Shown: positions 1 through 12,218, numbered from the stretch's first letter. The stretch is 64,000 bases of DNA from Amylostereum areolatum (GCA_012932865.1 SAXG01000077.1:124001-188000), one strand, 5' to 3'. The notes: a model not told the origin generated them from the sequence alone. Numbers and translations: made by a program.

Positions 1-5
1 CGCTG

Positions 6-3000
6 ATGGCCAAACTAACATGTCTCTGTGGGCGTAAATTCAAGGATCAAGGCTATTTAACTCGCCATCGAAATGCCATTGGAGAATGTCCCATTGTCGC
101 AAGCGGAGCACGCTCAGCATTTCGTCTGGCGCAGATCATGACTGGCGCGCGCACAAGAAACGAAGGGCCGCAAGGGGTTCCGCCACAAAATCCGGTATGC
201 CGCCAATTTGTTTGATCACTGTCCGTTTGCTGATATACAGCCTGAAGTCCGTTCCCAGCAGCTCTATCTCAAGATTGTCGAGAATTTCGACGGCGGTACA
301 TGCTGTCCATTGCTTGCAGCTACTATAACTTATACGCATAAATGTAGATGAATGAAACCGAGGATGTTGTTATGGATGATATACAAGAGGATGGCGTTAT
401 CGGGGGTGTTGCACAAGACGAGGAAGTGCTACCCGGCGCCTTCACCACGCGGAGTGGCTGCAAGACCCGAAGGACGTGGAGGGTCGAGGACGTCCTTCCT
501 GATGAGCCAGGGATTGACATCGACCCAGACCCTCTTCCCACTGGTGACCCCTCTCCTCCCCAGCCCCCCAAAGTCCGGCGTGTCCGGCTCATTGTCACCG
601 ACTATGTTCGCACTGTCGCGAACCGATTTGGTGTGCGGTGTTTCTTCAAATGCCGCCCCTCTACTCCATTACGTCCCGCCTTCGACCTCGACACACACTA
701 CGAGCCCACAGCAGATATGGCGGCGGCCAAGAAGTCTCGTCGAACCATCAAAGACATAATATATCCCTATCCAAATTTGTCCGCCTTCCTGCTAGGCCAT
801 CATTTTTGGACCCGCGGCGGCAAGAAGACGCAGAACGACCGCGCAGATCTTCAGTCCCTCCTTTCGCGGGACGACTTTCGCCAGGAGGATGTCCACAAGA
901 GCACGGTCGATTTCGAGTCGATCGACCAACGTCTCTCCGACGGTGGCGGCTCCCCATGGGATGCCGAACATGAAGGATGGAAGAAATCGAACATCACCAT
1001 TGGTATCCCTCTCGGTCCAAAGCCCACTCAAGCATCGCGTCGGGAAGAGGCCGCAACACAGCGCCGGCTGGCTCGAGATGACCTCGACCTCAACGAGCCT
1101 GCTCCGCACCCTATCGCGGGACAACCATTTACTGTCGAAGGGTTTTGGCATCGCTCCCCTTGCACGGAGATAAAAATCACCCTAAGTTCGGATCCAGCCG
1201 CGCACAAGTTCATATATGACCCATATCACCTCGAATTCCTCGATCCGTTGGACCCTACTCGACCGCCCGAGCGCATCTACGGGGAGTTGTACAATGCTCC
1301 AGTATGGGTTGATGAGGACTTGCGCCTCCAAAATTCCCCTCCCGAACCCGGCTGCAACCTCCCGCGCGCAATCGTGGCAATGATGGCCTGGACAGATGAA
1401 ACCATGCTCGCACAGTTTGGTCATGCAAAAGGCTGGCCGGGATATCTCTACTATGGAAACCAAGATAAGTACATGCGCACACGTCCAACAAGTCATGCGG
1501 GGCACCATGTAGCCTTCTTTCCTAAGGTGTGTTTCTCTCGCTTGTCATGCCTTCGATATATACTGATGAGCATGTGTAGCTCCCTGACGCCATTTCCGAT
1601 TACATACGGCAGCATGCTCCTGACAAACGGTCGATCACGGCCCTCCTGATGCACTGCCGTCGGGAGCTCTTCCATGGCGCCTGGGTTATCCTCCTCGACG
1701 ACGAATTCATCGAGGCATACCATCATGGGATGATCATTGACTGTGCCGACGGGGTACGACACCGAATCTACCCGCGTTTATTTACTTACTCCGCTGACTA
1801 TCCAGAAAAGTATGTTTCCTGTTCCTGCTATCCTACGTGTTCACTGACTGAAGCATCTTGACAGAGTGCTTGTAGCCACAATTCGAGACAAAGGCGGGTG
1901 CCCGTGTCCCCGGTGTCTCATCCGGTTCGACGATATCCCGGGTCTCGGTACTCCTCAAGATTCTCAAACCCGGAAGGAGACAGCGCGGCACGATGATGAG
2001 GCACGATGCAAGGCTGTCGAGGCTGCTCGGAGCCTGATCTACGACGACGGTTATGTTGTGAATAGCAAGCACGTAGAAAACCTATTGAAACCGACGTCAT
2101 TGGTACCCACCACGGTACGTTCTTTCCCGAGTTCAAGATGTATTCGCGAGTTGATGTACTTTTCAGAATGCTTTCTCGTTACGCCTCCAGCAGTTTGGGC
2201 TAGATTACCATGCAACACTCGCGGTCGATCTAATGCATGAGTTTGAACTTGGCATCTGGAAGTCCGTCCTGACCCATCTGATACGCATCCTCGACGCGCT
2301 AGATCCTGATCTACTCCGTGTACTGGATGAAAGGTAAATAATACCGTCTTTCTTTCCATAAATTCTGCAGCCTGAATTGTCGACGGACTGTAGGTTCCGC
2401 CAAGTACCTCCTTTCTCTGGCATCAGGAAGTTCACAAACAATGTATCCGATCTCCATCAACTCATGGCCCGCGATTATGAAGACATTTTGCAGGTAAATG
2501 AATGGCATGTTAAGCCATGATGCTTCCACTGATATACTTCACGTAGTGCAGTATCCCCTGTTTTGATGGTCTTCTCCCGGCTCCTCATGATGAGGCCGTT
2601 CAATCTCTCATCTACACCATGGCGCATTGGCACGCACTTGCAAAAATGCGAATGCACACGGACACATCTTTGGCCCTGCTTGAAGATGTAACAACCGCAC
2701 TTGGTGTTCGACTTCGCCGCTTCGCGGCGGTGACATCTCGTGCTTTCAACACTAGGGAGACCAAGCGGGAGTATGCGGCGCATATTCGCGCTCAGGCAAC
2801 TCAAGTCAAAATGGGATCTGGCCAGAACATCATCGACAGCGGCAGTAATGCACGCCGTCCTCTCCAATTCAACATGAAGACCATCAAAGTCCACTTTTTA
2901 GGCGACTATGTAGATTATATTCGGTCTCATGGTACGACCGACTCGTACACAACCCAGATTGTAAGATTGTACAACAAAACCTTTCGCGGCGTGTTCTGAT

Positions 3001-4200
3001 AGATGAATAGGGCGAACATCAACACCGAGTAACGAAAGCGTGGTATGCAAGAACCAACTTCCGGTCGCCCGAAGCGCAACTCGTCAAGATCAATATACGC
3101 GAGTCACGTCTACGACTCATGGCGCATGAGCTGCGGCTTATTGGTGTTGATGTCCCAGGGGACAACATCGCGGACGTCCACAACTCCGCTGAAGCTTTGC
3201 CGCTCACTCCCCAAGAACATCACCGGGTAGCAATTGCTGGAAAACATCCGCTTGATCTGCAAGAATGGATGCCTGATGATGGGGAGGCCCGCGACGTAAG
3301 TGATCTCTCGTGTGCGCAGAAAGCCCATCTTAATTTAACCTTCAGGTCTTTATTCGGCAACTTAGAGAACATGTTTTCCAAAGACTGCGACCTCATGATG
3401 CTAATGTATCTGCGGATCAAATGCATGCTGCGGTTGTTTTCGTCAACAACTGCATATACCCGCATGCCACCCTCAAAGTGAACTACACGTCGTACGACCT
3501 GGAACGGGGACAAGACGTGGTCCATCCGTCTGCCGGAAAACCCGGTATTCTTGTTTACAGCCCAGGCGATGATGGTTTCTCGTGCCCTTGGGAATATGCG
3601 TGGGTCAACGGCATCTACCACACACAGGTGTATTGTGAAGGCCTTCCTGATATCCAACGCATGGATTTTCTGCGAGTGCGATGGTTTGATCGAGATTTCC
3701 CTCCCTCCCCAACTCTGGGACCCCCACGTCTCGAGCGCGTCTCGTTTGCACCTCCGTCATTTGCTACAGGGTTTGTTGACCCAGCATCCGTCATCCGTGG
3801 ATGCCATATCATCCCCGCTTTCCGTTACGGCTCATCTGTCCCCCAACAATCTGGCCCTGTTCCCGTGGATGCATGGAACCATTACTATGTCGATAGGTAG
3901 GCTATATCATGGTTCTTATATTGTACTCTGACTCACACAGCTTTCAGATTTGCCGATTGTGACACCACGGTCCGTTTTATCGGCACAGGCGTAGGCCACC
4001 TCCGGCTGAAATCTGTGACTGTTGAGAAGGTCTTCATTCCTATAGATGTTGACCCAAATTATGATAATCTGGAACACTCCCCTGGTGCTTTGGGGGGCGA
4101 GGGTGAGGGGTCTTCCGAGGATTTCGATGAGGAGGATGAGGACTTCAACTTTGACTCGGATATGGATCTAGATGACCTGTTTGATGATGTCCATATGTAA
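6..4200 (+). mobile_element. Plavaka-family (CACTA-like) DNA transposon, transposase gene
   Basis: This is a multi-exon transposase gene of the basidiomycete Plavaka group. It opens at ATG 6 with a short zinc-finger-like segment (CLCGRKF, then a spaced His/Cys pair). The main open exon runs from about 348 to 1526 and ends in the family-typical stretch GNQDKYMRTRPTSHAGHHVA. After an intron at 1527-1579 come CRRELFHGAWVILLDDEF, YPRLFTYSADYPEK, then GGCPCPRCLI and the DLMHEFELGIWKS segment, all expected in Plavaka transposases. Further exons lead to an acidic tail (EEDEDFNFDSDMDLDD) and a TAA at 4198-4200. About eight introns of 50-60 nt can be placed. The path between about 130 and 347 is ambiguous and may contain a frameshift. 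No terminal inverted repeats were found; the left end may lie outside the window. The reading frame looks largely intact, so recent activity is possible. Confidence 0.88.
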
Positions 4201-4650
4201 CTTTGTTTACCTCCGAGTCCAAGTCTCGATGTGCTCTTATTTCTGTAGCCGGCCGCTTGAATATATGTGGACACGTTCTCGATGTGGCTTTACTGGCACC
4301 CAGGCTTTGCTAGAAGGGTCCTCCGCTGTCCATTGAACGCGGTCAACAGCATCGGAGCTTGAATTGTTTTCTATAAAACACCATCTCACGTTGCTATCCT
4401 GAATCCCATCCCACTTTACTCATATATACATCCACAACATCCAACACAAGCTCATCTTCTTCTTCTCGGAGCAGCACACCGGAATCGGGTCTGCTGGGGC
4501 TAGCTCACACTAGCCCCCCGCCCATACCCAATACTGTCTGCTCGGCCCCATCTGTCTCGTCGGTCTGCTCCTTCCGCATCGCATCATGCTCCTGAGCCTT
4601 GTGCTTCCAATCTCAACACTCATGATCCACCGTCGGATGATGAAGTCAGC

Positions 4651-6207
4651 ATGCCCGCAAAGAAGAAACGGTCAGTTCAATTGGCATCTAATTTATAACC
4701 ATTGACCACTGACCATTGTCTTATGTAGACGGACCAAGTCCACCTTACGATCTGTAGGGGCGATATTTGGTGTCATGGGTGACCTCTACATACCTTTTGA
4801 TCTCATCATTACCGCTGGGATGGAGCGCAGTTTGGCGAAGGGGACCCCTTCATCGGCATACAACCGCGCGTATGTCTTATTCACTTCTGACGCAGTACAT
4901 GATCGCCTGATCTGACCGGCATCGCAGTCAGAACCAGTTATGGGAGTTGTATCAACTCTTAACCTCGTTTGCTCCTGGGTTAGTGGCTGAGATTGCGGCG
5001 CGTGGTCCCAGTGGACTTTATTCCGTTTCGGAAGAGGTATGCAGTTTGGTCTCCTCCGGATGCGTCTCTACTCACCATCATGATGTGGTTTAGCTTCATC
5101 ATGGACGCACTGCAGGTTTCAACACGATGACCTTTAATGCTAAACGCGACGTCGCAAACTGGTACTCTTTCGACCTCGCCCTTCCCACCATGAACCGCAA
5201 GGCACTTCGTGGCTTCAACCATCATGGATCCGGCCGTCTTCTGTGTCCGTCGGACTTTGATTACACTAAAGAAGCGTGCGTTTTCATAGGTTTCTTTGTA
5301 CTCACTCTTATGCTGCGTTGTAGCGTCCGTGTTGGGCTTCGCGACAATAGCCCCCATTATCCGCGTGGTCCGGATCGACTTCCCCGGCTCATGTGGCGGG
5401 ATCAACACGTCAACCCCAACGACTTCTACGAAGGTTTCCTCGAAGACAATGGTCCAATGCTTGTGTGTTTCCGATTTCATTTTCCCTGTCTAGAATTTTG
5501 ACTGTTTGCTTGCAGGCCTTAACGGAGATCCTGTTGGGTCCTTCAGCGGCCGGAGAAGGAGGCGAGTTCAGTACCTCTAAGGGCGGAGGCTCACGTCCTC
5601 GTGCGTCCCAGTTCAAGATCAAGTCTATTACACCTGCCGCGATCGCGTGCGCAATTGTGCTCGTACGTTGCCGTTTTGGTCCGGTCTCTGCCTTGCTGAT
5701 AGTGATTACTGACACAATCATGTCCGATAGTCTCACTTTTCCCTTAGTTCGCAACTCGTCATGAGCTCTGGCAGTACCAATAGCGGGCGTTGGCCTTATC
5801 ACAAGTTTTATCGAAATGTGTTGGCCTGCATCAACAGCATGCCAGACAACCGGCGGAACGAGCTCTTAGCGTATTGGACTAGGTAAGCACAAATATGTTT
5901 TGCTGCCGTGTATCACTAAACCTACGCAAACAGAATGGTCCTCGGCGATGTTTGCGTCGATGACGAGGACGATGAAGACGATGAACATGACACCGATGAC
6001 GAAAGTCTCTCGAGCTTTACCCGGATGCTGGCTCAAGCACATGCGGCTTGTCTTGCTGCTGCCGCTGTTGTCGCCGCCACTTCAAATATGCCTCAAACCT
6101 CTGCTTCCGACGTTGTCGCTCCCTTGTCCCAAGCCCCTCAACACAGTCCTTCTCCATCCACAGATAGCTCCTCCGAGCCGTCGAGCTCCCGTGCCTCTCC
6201 TGCCTAG
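4651..6207 (+). CDS. DUF6698 domain protein
   Basis: This multi-exon gene encodes a DUF6698-type protein, a family of unknown function abundant in Agaricomycetes. The earliest in-frame ATG is 4651 (MPAKKKR), although the same frame is open upstream and could be 5' coding sequence. Introns are supported at 4671-4728, 4870-4927 and 5037-5093, with more near 5276-5330, 5462-5515, 5661-5730 and 5882-5933. Family-like segments are RGFNHHGSGRLLCPSDFDY, DNGPMLALTEILLGPS, a SRPRASQFKIKSITPAAIA segment and the C-terminal NELLAYWTRMVLGD, followed by an acidic run and a Ser/Ala/Pro-rich tail ending in TAG at 6207. It begins 450 bp after the Plavaka transposase on the same strand. From memory, DUF6698 genes often sit near such transposons, which suggests (but does not show) that it is an element passenger. 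Confidence 0.75.
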
Positions 6208-6984
6208 CACCCCTTTGATGGCGTCCCCTCCACAGTTTCCGTTGATTGGCTTCATTCGCACTGTAAATTAATGTGTAAGTTATGTACATAGAGATTGGTA
6301 GCTTCTATACAACCCCCACTCCCGATGCATCAATGTAATATGATGTTTCGTTCCCATAATGTGACAGACTAAGGTTGAGCAGCCGTGGTCGTAAACCACA
6401 AACTGCAGGCCATTGTTGTAGCTCTTGCAAGCGCAACACCCTCGACAAAGAGATCCTGACATCATGGAACTTCCCTAGTTGTGATGAGGCTTGTAGCCGG
6501 CTTGCGAAGCAGTCAGTTCTATCACTAATCGCATGTAGCTTGTATATATGCTACGAGTATCTGCTATCCAACACAAGGCGTACTCGAGATTCAGTCACTT
6601 GTCAGCCGTGAAATCCTCGCCCATCTCTCAACCTCCTCGTAACCTCCTCGCAACATCTTTGCAACCTCTCCGACGATGCACGCAACAAGGTTGAAACAGG
6701 CTATGAAGCTTCTATCGATATCCTTGAGAAGGACTTTCAAGCGGGGAGATCGCATCCTGAGTCTTATGGTTATTTTTCATCTTCAAGTAGCCCCTCAATC
6801 AATTTCGGATGGCCTTGATCACAGCTCAGAGCCGTTAAGATTCTTGAAAGCGGCTCCTCGACTCTCGTGGGCAGCAAGAGAGAAACTTGTTAGCGCCACA
6901 AATTTTCCGGCCATTTTTGCGATGGTGCATGGCTGCCGAGGACCTAAACCTTACTTAGGCGGCTGGCACCTGCTATTTCCTGTC
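6208..6984. other. No gene recognised
   Basis: The stretch has short open frames without introns or family resemblance. It separates the DUF6698 gene from the first DUF7918 copy and may hold degenerate 5' exons of that copy, but none align by eye with the first two exons of the intact neighbour. Confidence 0.5.
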
Positions 6985-7869
6985 AAGATTCAGATGAAGA
7001 GGGTATCGTGTCCTCGAGCACCCATCGCCTAGGAGAGATCCTGCTTGAGATATCCCGTCTCAAACCCCCCACACCTGAGCTACCTCAAGTCCATAAACCC
7101 TTTCACTGGCTGAAATCAGGTATTCCTCTTGAAGGCGGTGTCCGCATGTCTGAGAAAAGCAAGAAGGCTGGTGGGCATTGTAAGTATATCGTACGATCTT
7201 CTCTCCTTGCAGTAGTCCTGTCATGACAAGCGAATTTCTCGTCGCCAGGCTGGAAGCACAGTCTCAATTTCAGTGTGTCGCTCGACAGGCGTCTCATGGG
7301 GGGTATATTGACCCGTGTCACACGCCGTATGCGACGTTCAAGGTCATGTACCAACCTACAGGCTCGTTATAGTCACTAACTTTATCTCCTTATAATTGGC
7401 TTAGTTTTCTACTGCAGAAATCCTCCGAGTGAAGGGGATCATGCCACTTGATTCAAATGATTCGCGTGGTACCAAGCGTCAAGCCTTCGACAGGCAGATG
7501 AACACCCCTGCATCGAAGCGGCCGAAGGTATCTATCTGCTTTGCTTGTCGTCGTTGTCAGACCCAGGACGCGACTAATGGGTGGAATACTTCGTTGACAG
7601 CGTGACACTTCCTTTGAACTTGTCGACACACTTACTCCTGCTGACATCAAGCCACGAATAACCACGCAAATCGCTCGAGCACGGCGTACTCGGTCTATTA
7701 TCGAGTATGTCACCATCCCGTCTTTTGCCCCCGTGAATCGAACTTGACTGTCATCGTGAAGGTGGAGCCCATTGGGTCAAAACCAGTCAAGTCTGAAGGA
7801 AGCTCATCATCCAAGAAGCTCCTGGGACGCACGAGCGAAGAAGTAATAGATCTAACTGGGGAAGACTGA
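6985..7869 (+). pseudogene. DUF7918-like gene, copy A, 5'-truncated
   Basis: Exons here parallel exons 3-6 of the downstream DUF7918 gene. DEEGIVSSSTHRLGEILLE aligns with DEEADAPSSSSLPHGLREIV, both copies share MSEKSKK/LSEKSKK followed by GGHC, and HTPYATFKVMYQP matches FPYVTFKFMYQP. EILRVKGIMP matches EILQARGIIP. The C-terminus ends in EEVIDLTGED, TGA at 7867-7869, an ending I associate with this fungal family. Counterparts of the first two exons (the conserved N-terminal half) are not recognisable upstream. The splice donor that is GT in copy B reads GC here (after ACAG near 7364), and the last junction does not keep frame cleanly. I therefore read it as a decaying or truncated paralogue, though an alternative 5' end cannot be excluded. 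Confidence 0.6.
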
Positions 7870-8294
7870 TAAGGTATCGGTGTCGCTACTGCGTCCGGAT
7901 CGTCCATGTTCATTATTCTACTTCTTCCTTCGATGTCTCTATACGTACCTTATAACACGGCCTTTCAATTTTTAGTCCAGATTTGCATAATGTATCCTTT
8001 CGTGTCTTTCTAGCCCATTTGGTTCTGCCATCGTCTTTGTGCTGTAATCAATGAACGAGGTCGCCGATTTTGGCTGACATAACCACTATTACCTCAACTG
8101 CTTTATACAAGCGGCCATTGTTTTGACGACGGTTCCCCACTTGTCTTCGACGCCCACCTCGCGTTCCTCTTAGCCCAGTGTAATCATCCGGGTCGTTCAA
8201 GTTGTTGCTCTAGAAGAAAATCTCCCTGTGACGCCACAAATTAGCTGGCGACCGTCTAGTGATTGAAATACAAGTTTCTGTGGCATTACGCAGT
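7870..8294. other. Intergenic, promoter side of DUF7918 copy B
   Basis: No coding features or RNA genes were seen. It presumably contains the promoter and 5' UTR of the intact DUF7918 gene starting at 8295. Confidence 0.4.
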
Positions 8295-11200
8295 ATGGGC
8301 ATCCTGCATCGTCACTTTGACGTCTCTTTTCGCTCAAACGGAGAAGAATTGTTTCCCTACGGTATCCGATACGAAAGCGACGCTGAAGTCTCCGCATACA
8401 TCGCGAGTCGAGCCGGTCAAGTAAGTAAGCGCTGTTCTCCCCCGTTTCCGACTTCCTTGGACGAGCTTACGGACAATACAATGGCCATGTAGACGTTCAC
8501 AATCTCGTGTCAGAACTACACCCACTGGCTCGCCTCCGTCTCTGTCTACGCAGACGGGCATAATGTACGAAACAGCGAGATAGGGTCTCAAACAACGTGG
8601 ATAATTGATGGCGCAAGGGTCTCGGCATCACGAATTTCTCCCTTCAAGTTTTCTCAAATAGAACTAGTGGGTATGTGTGTAATGAACTCTTTCCGTCCTC
8701 CTCTGAGTAGATATTGTGTTACCAGAATCGGACGAGGAAGCAGACGCGCCATCATCTTCAAGCTTGCCCCATGGCCTCAGGGAGATCGTGCTCAGGTTCT
8801 ACCACCGTAGGCTGCGCGAAGATGGGTTTCCAGAGCAAAGCATCGTGGATGGCTTGGTATCCATTTCGACTTCACTTCCTGAAAATGGTCTTTGCTTGTC
8901 GGAGAAGAGCAAAAAGTCTGGTGGTCATTGTATATCGTATGTCTTATCCTAGCATGCATCGCGATATCTGAACCTATCTGAGTAACTTAGATTGGACAAT
9001 ACTTCATCTTTTGAGCGGTTAGCCCGTCCTGGATTGGGCGCTGGGTACCTCGACTCGAACTTCCCGTATGTGACATTTAAGTTCATGTACCAGCCGAAAG
9101 GTGCGTTGAATTTGTTTTTTTTTTTTTTTTTTTTTTTTTTGAAGAACGATATGACACAAGGGCAGTCCAGTCTCGCTGGCCCCCAAGTGTCCGTTTGTTG
9201 AGAGAGGGTTTATTAGAACCCGAAGTTAACCAATAAGTCGAACCAGTTGTAGTCTTCCGGAGGAAATGCTTTTACGCACGCCTAAAGGCAGTGTGGGGCT
9301 CCAGACTTCTAAGTTAAGGTGGTTGCCTCTGTCTCGGTGAACAGTATGCTGGAAGTCTAATACCCACTAAAACCCCCGATGTCCTGATCCAATTTCTAGG
9401 GAGGTGGAGTTCGTCTTTCAGGGTGTGGCACCATGTTCTTAATACGGCATTCTTTGCGAGAGCTTTCTTTCCCAGGCGCGGGTGTGTCATTGCTTGATCT
9501 AACTTTAGGCGGCTCTCAATTATGGCAACCCATCTGTTGTGGATTTCTTGAGGTGTGTGGTACTGCTCAGGGTTGTTCTCTCTTTGGATAACTCGCTCGC
9601 ATCGGAGTTTCCAGATTTCGAATGCCGATTCCGATGTAATGATTCTGAAGAGGCGGTCAGATCCTAGTAGGGCTTTGCCTTCTTCATCGTGGAATTTTAT
9701 GCGTCATCAGCAAAACGGCCCGGTCCTTACTTCGTGTTACATCAGCGTAGTTTTCTGTTACATTTGTTACTAGAGCTACAATTTCGGGTTTTGGCTACAC
9801 ACAGCAACAATAACCCGGGGGTCCAAGTCTATAACCCCCTGGAAATAGTACCAACAAAGTAACATGATTAGCATTACAAAGTAATGCAAATGTAAGGCAG
9901 CAAAAAGTAGGAGTAGCTGAAGTTCCGAGTAGCTTCAATTGTATCAATTGAATTTGGGGCTTTCTACCTATTTATAGCTCGAAAAATCCAATATTATTGC
10001 ATTGTCGTATAGTACATGACAGACCATGTGAATGATACATGAGGGAAATAAGAATGATAAATGTAGCATGTGGCGTCATCACTACACGAAGATCAGGGGG
10101 TACGCACCGGATAGCTTCCTGGATGCCATATCACGAGTCAGCGGGTCCTATGCTTGATGAAGGAAGACTTTGGTTAGTGGACGACGGGTGTATGCGCAGA
10201 GGATACACACCAATAGGCGAAGCCACCACGGGAAAACCCTCCGAGGCATGCAGTTGCCTGGGCGGGCACTGTGCTTGAAGCACGGGAAGAAAACTGCTGT
10301 CAACACACAGTTCTAACTGTAGAAGCTATAAGATGTACCTATTGTGCAAGTCCCAGCTGCTGAGTACGTCCACCTCGGCCTCCTTGACCGCTCCTAGGAA
10401 GATCTACTGGTTAGATGGGGAATAAAATGCGATTTGGTCCTATGTATACCTTCTGTAATACCGTATAGAATGTTGTCTGGGCACCAAAATGAGGAGAAGG
10501 GGATGGATGGCAATCGTGTGGAACGGATGACGGGAGAGAACGAGGTCACAAAGTCGCCGCGAGACGCGTTGAACTTATTTCCCACTCAGTGATCACGTGG
10601 GCGCTAAGGAGCGGAGCTGGCCAGCTTATATCTGTAAAGAGGCTGAAACTTGCTACTTCCGGCTGGAAGAGCTACAAGGGGGCAGGAATATGCCCAGGTC
10701 TGGAAGTATGACGTTATAAGGTCCCACTTTAGGTAGCATCTCGGGCCGAATTGTTACCACGGCTGCTTCGGCTGTCAGGAATCGGCGGTTTTGCTGATGG
10801 TCCACATCCTAGAATTGTCCCTAGGGTCATTGGTTTCCAGGAGTCAATTTTCTGTCTCCAGAATGCCTCTGCAAGTTTCCATATTTCCTTCTGTCCTGGT
10901 GCGTCACATTCTAGTAGGATGTGTTCCATGGTTTCAGTTACTTGACACACATGACATATTCCTCGAGGTTCGTAGTTTGGTATGTTGTCCCAGAACGACC
11001 CTATTTTGTACGCGCTGTGCATAGTTTTGAACATGAAGTCCTGTATCTTTCTCTGTATATCCTTATGTCTCAGAGATGACCATATTTGCGCGTCAGAGGG
11101 GAGGTGCCCAGTATATTCATGTATTGCATGTCGCGTGACATCTAGGTGTAGTATTGCTGCATTCCTATCAGGAGTTGCGGTATCTTTCTCTTTCAGACCT

Positions 11201-11749
11201 TTGTAGAGCAGTGATTGTGTCATCATAGTTAACTTGGCTCCGGTCAAGTTGAATTTTGGGTCGATTGACAGGTCAATATTATCGGGTCGGTCTTTCTTTG
11301 CACCATCTCTAGCGCACTGATCTGCGCCCTCATTTCCAGGGCGTTGAATTTGTTATTTGGTTGTATTTAGTGGCGTGACATTCCCTGGCACGTAGAGATA
11401 CTACAAGCTAGGGGGATAATACCTCGCAACGTACCGGTTTCGTACTGGCATTCTTGTGGCGTAAAACACCAAGCTCCCGGCGATGACTCAGACACGCCAC
11501 CATCACCGGTGAGCACGCTGGCAGATGTCAAGCCCCCAGTCGATTCGCATGACGCACACAACCGGAGGAAACGGATCAAGGATCTTCGTGTGCGTCGTCT
11601 TAGTCCATATGCTGAGGCTCATTTGAGTGAAACCCTGCCGCAAAAAGGCGGAGCTGAGTGCTTTACAGGCTGAAGAGGACGCTGAAAAGAGCAAATTACG
11701 ACTAGTGAAGAGTGAACAAACCGATCAAATTCTTTCTGCTCTACAATAA
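8295..11749 (+). CDS. DUF7918-like protein, copy B (transposon in an intron)
   Basis: This is a complete gene of a family of unknown function. Six exons fit: 8295-8420, 8493-8670, 8726-8936, 8991-9100, 11396-11587 and 11628-11749. They sum to 939 nt, giving 312 residues with no internal stop. The start MGILHRHFDVSF is the first ATG in the frame. The N-terminal half contains IASRAGQTFTISC and VSVYADGHNVR, the middle LSEKSKKSGGHC, and the exon 4/5 junction reads FKFMYQPKEILQARGIIP. The tail has a charged, probably coiled-coil segment (ELSALQAEEDAEKSKLRL). Intron 4 (9101-11395) contains a LINE; without it the intron would be about 57 nt, normal for this genome. The protein is therefore predicted intact, but splicing of a 2.3-kb intron with antisense transposon sequence may be impaired. 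Confidence 0.75.
9103..9116 (+). repeat. Target-site duplication, left copy
   Basis: The 14-mer GCGTTGAATTTGTT lies directly before the long T-run and recurs exactly at the other end of the LINE. Its last two Ts could equally belong to the poly-T tract. Confidence 0.85.
9117..11340 (-). mobile_element. 5'-truncated LINE (non-LTR retrotransposon), interrupted
   Basis: On the minus strand this is the 3' part of a LINE ORF2. It begins abruptly at 11340 with the end of an RNase H domain (GNEGADQCARDGAKK), followed by a linker and a CCHC-type zinc motif (CHVCQVTETMEHILLEC, near 10930). The frame continues to LGTILGCG at about 10801, is broken by a ~1.1-kb insertion, and resumes at about 9700 with DEEGKALLGSDRLFRI, then EIWKLRCERVIQRE and HNRWVAIIESRLKLDQA. 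ORF2 stops near 9314. A 3' UTR and poly-A tail (T-run 9115-9140 on the plus strand) follow. Truncated 5' end, poly-A and a 14-bp target duplication are the signature of target-primed reverse transcription. The element is defective. Confidence 0.88.
9703..10799. mobile_element. ~1.1-kb non-coding element with terminal inverted repeats
   Basis: The left end (from 9705, CATCAGCAAAACGGCC) and the reverse complement of the right end (from 10799, CATCAGCAAAACCGCC) share the first 12 bases exactly and match at roughly 19 of 24. The element sits exactly where the LINE reading frame is broken. Removing it with one copy of a flanking GT (AC on the LINE strand) rejoins the LINE in frame, implying a 2-bp target duplication. 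The interior has no recognisable protein, so it is probably non-autonomous. A 2-bp duplication could fit a CACTA-type mobiliser such as the nearby Plavaka, but the superfamily is not established. Confidence 0.65.
11341..11354 (+). repeat. Target-site duplication, right copy
   Basis: Exact repeat of the 14-mer at 9103-9116, immediately next to the truncated 5' end of the LINE. Confidence 0.85.
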
Positions 11750-12218
11750 CTTCAAGCAAGATGTTCGGTGACCGGATGGACTCCAAGGGTTTATGCTCTC
11801 CGCTTTCTTTCTGGGTATTGGGACTTCGTCGGAGTCCGGCATGACTTCAGGAATGACTCTGCTGGATAATATTGGGTGGATTTGTTCTGGGCTTCTCTCA
11901 CATATCTACTAGTTGAATTCTTATATCTGATCACACATGCCCATTGCCCGGACAATGTTCTAGCCAGCCGTGGCCTGTGTCGCCGTGTATGGTCCCCGTG
12001 CGTGTATAACCCGGTCATTGGTTGCGGCAATTGAAGAGTTGAATGCCCGATTGATGGGCTCCGAGGCCACGGCTGCGGCACCGGGACGGTGGCGGACGTC
12101 GCGTCGACGTTCGGCCTAACGATCCTAAATTACCATTGGTTACCTTTTTACTTTATGCCCTCCACATTGCATCGCCGGCACAACACACTCGACGTTCGGG
12201 ACAGCGTGAATACTTGCA
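11750..12218. other. Intergenic, no gene recognised
   Basis: This lies between the DUF7918 gene and TRAPPC11. No RNA gene or repeat was seen; it presumably includes the TRAPPC11 promoter. Confidence 0.4.

Noticed and set aside
10728..10800. C-terminal tail of the minus-strand LINE ORF (PSAKPPIPDSR...)
   Set aside because: This tail is the end of the inserted inverted-repeat element read in frame by chance; the real LINE sequence resumes near 9700.
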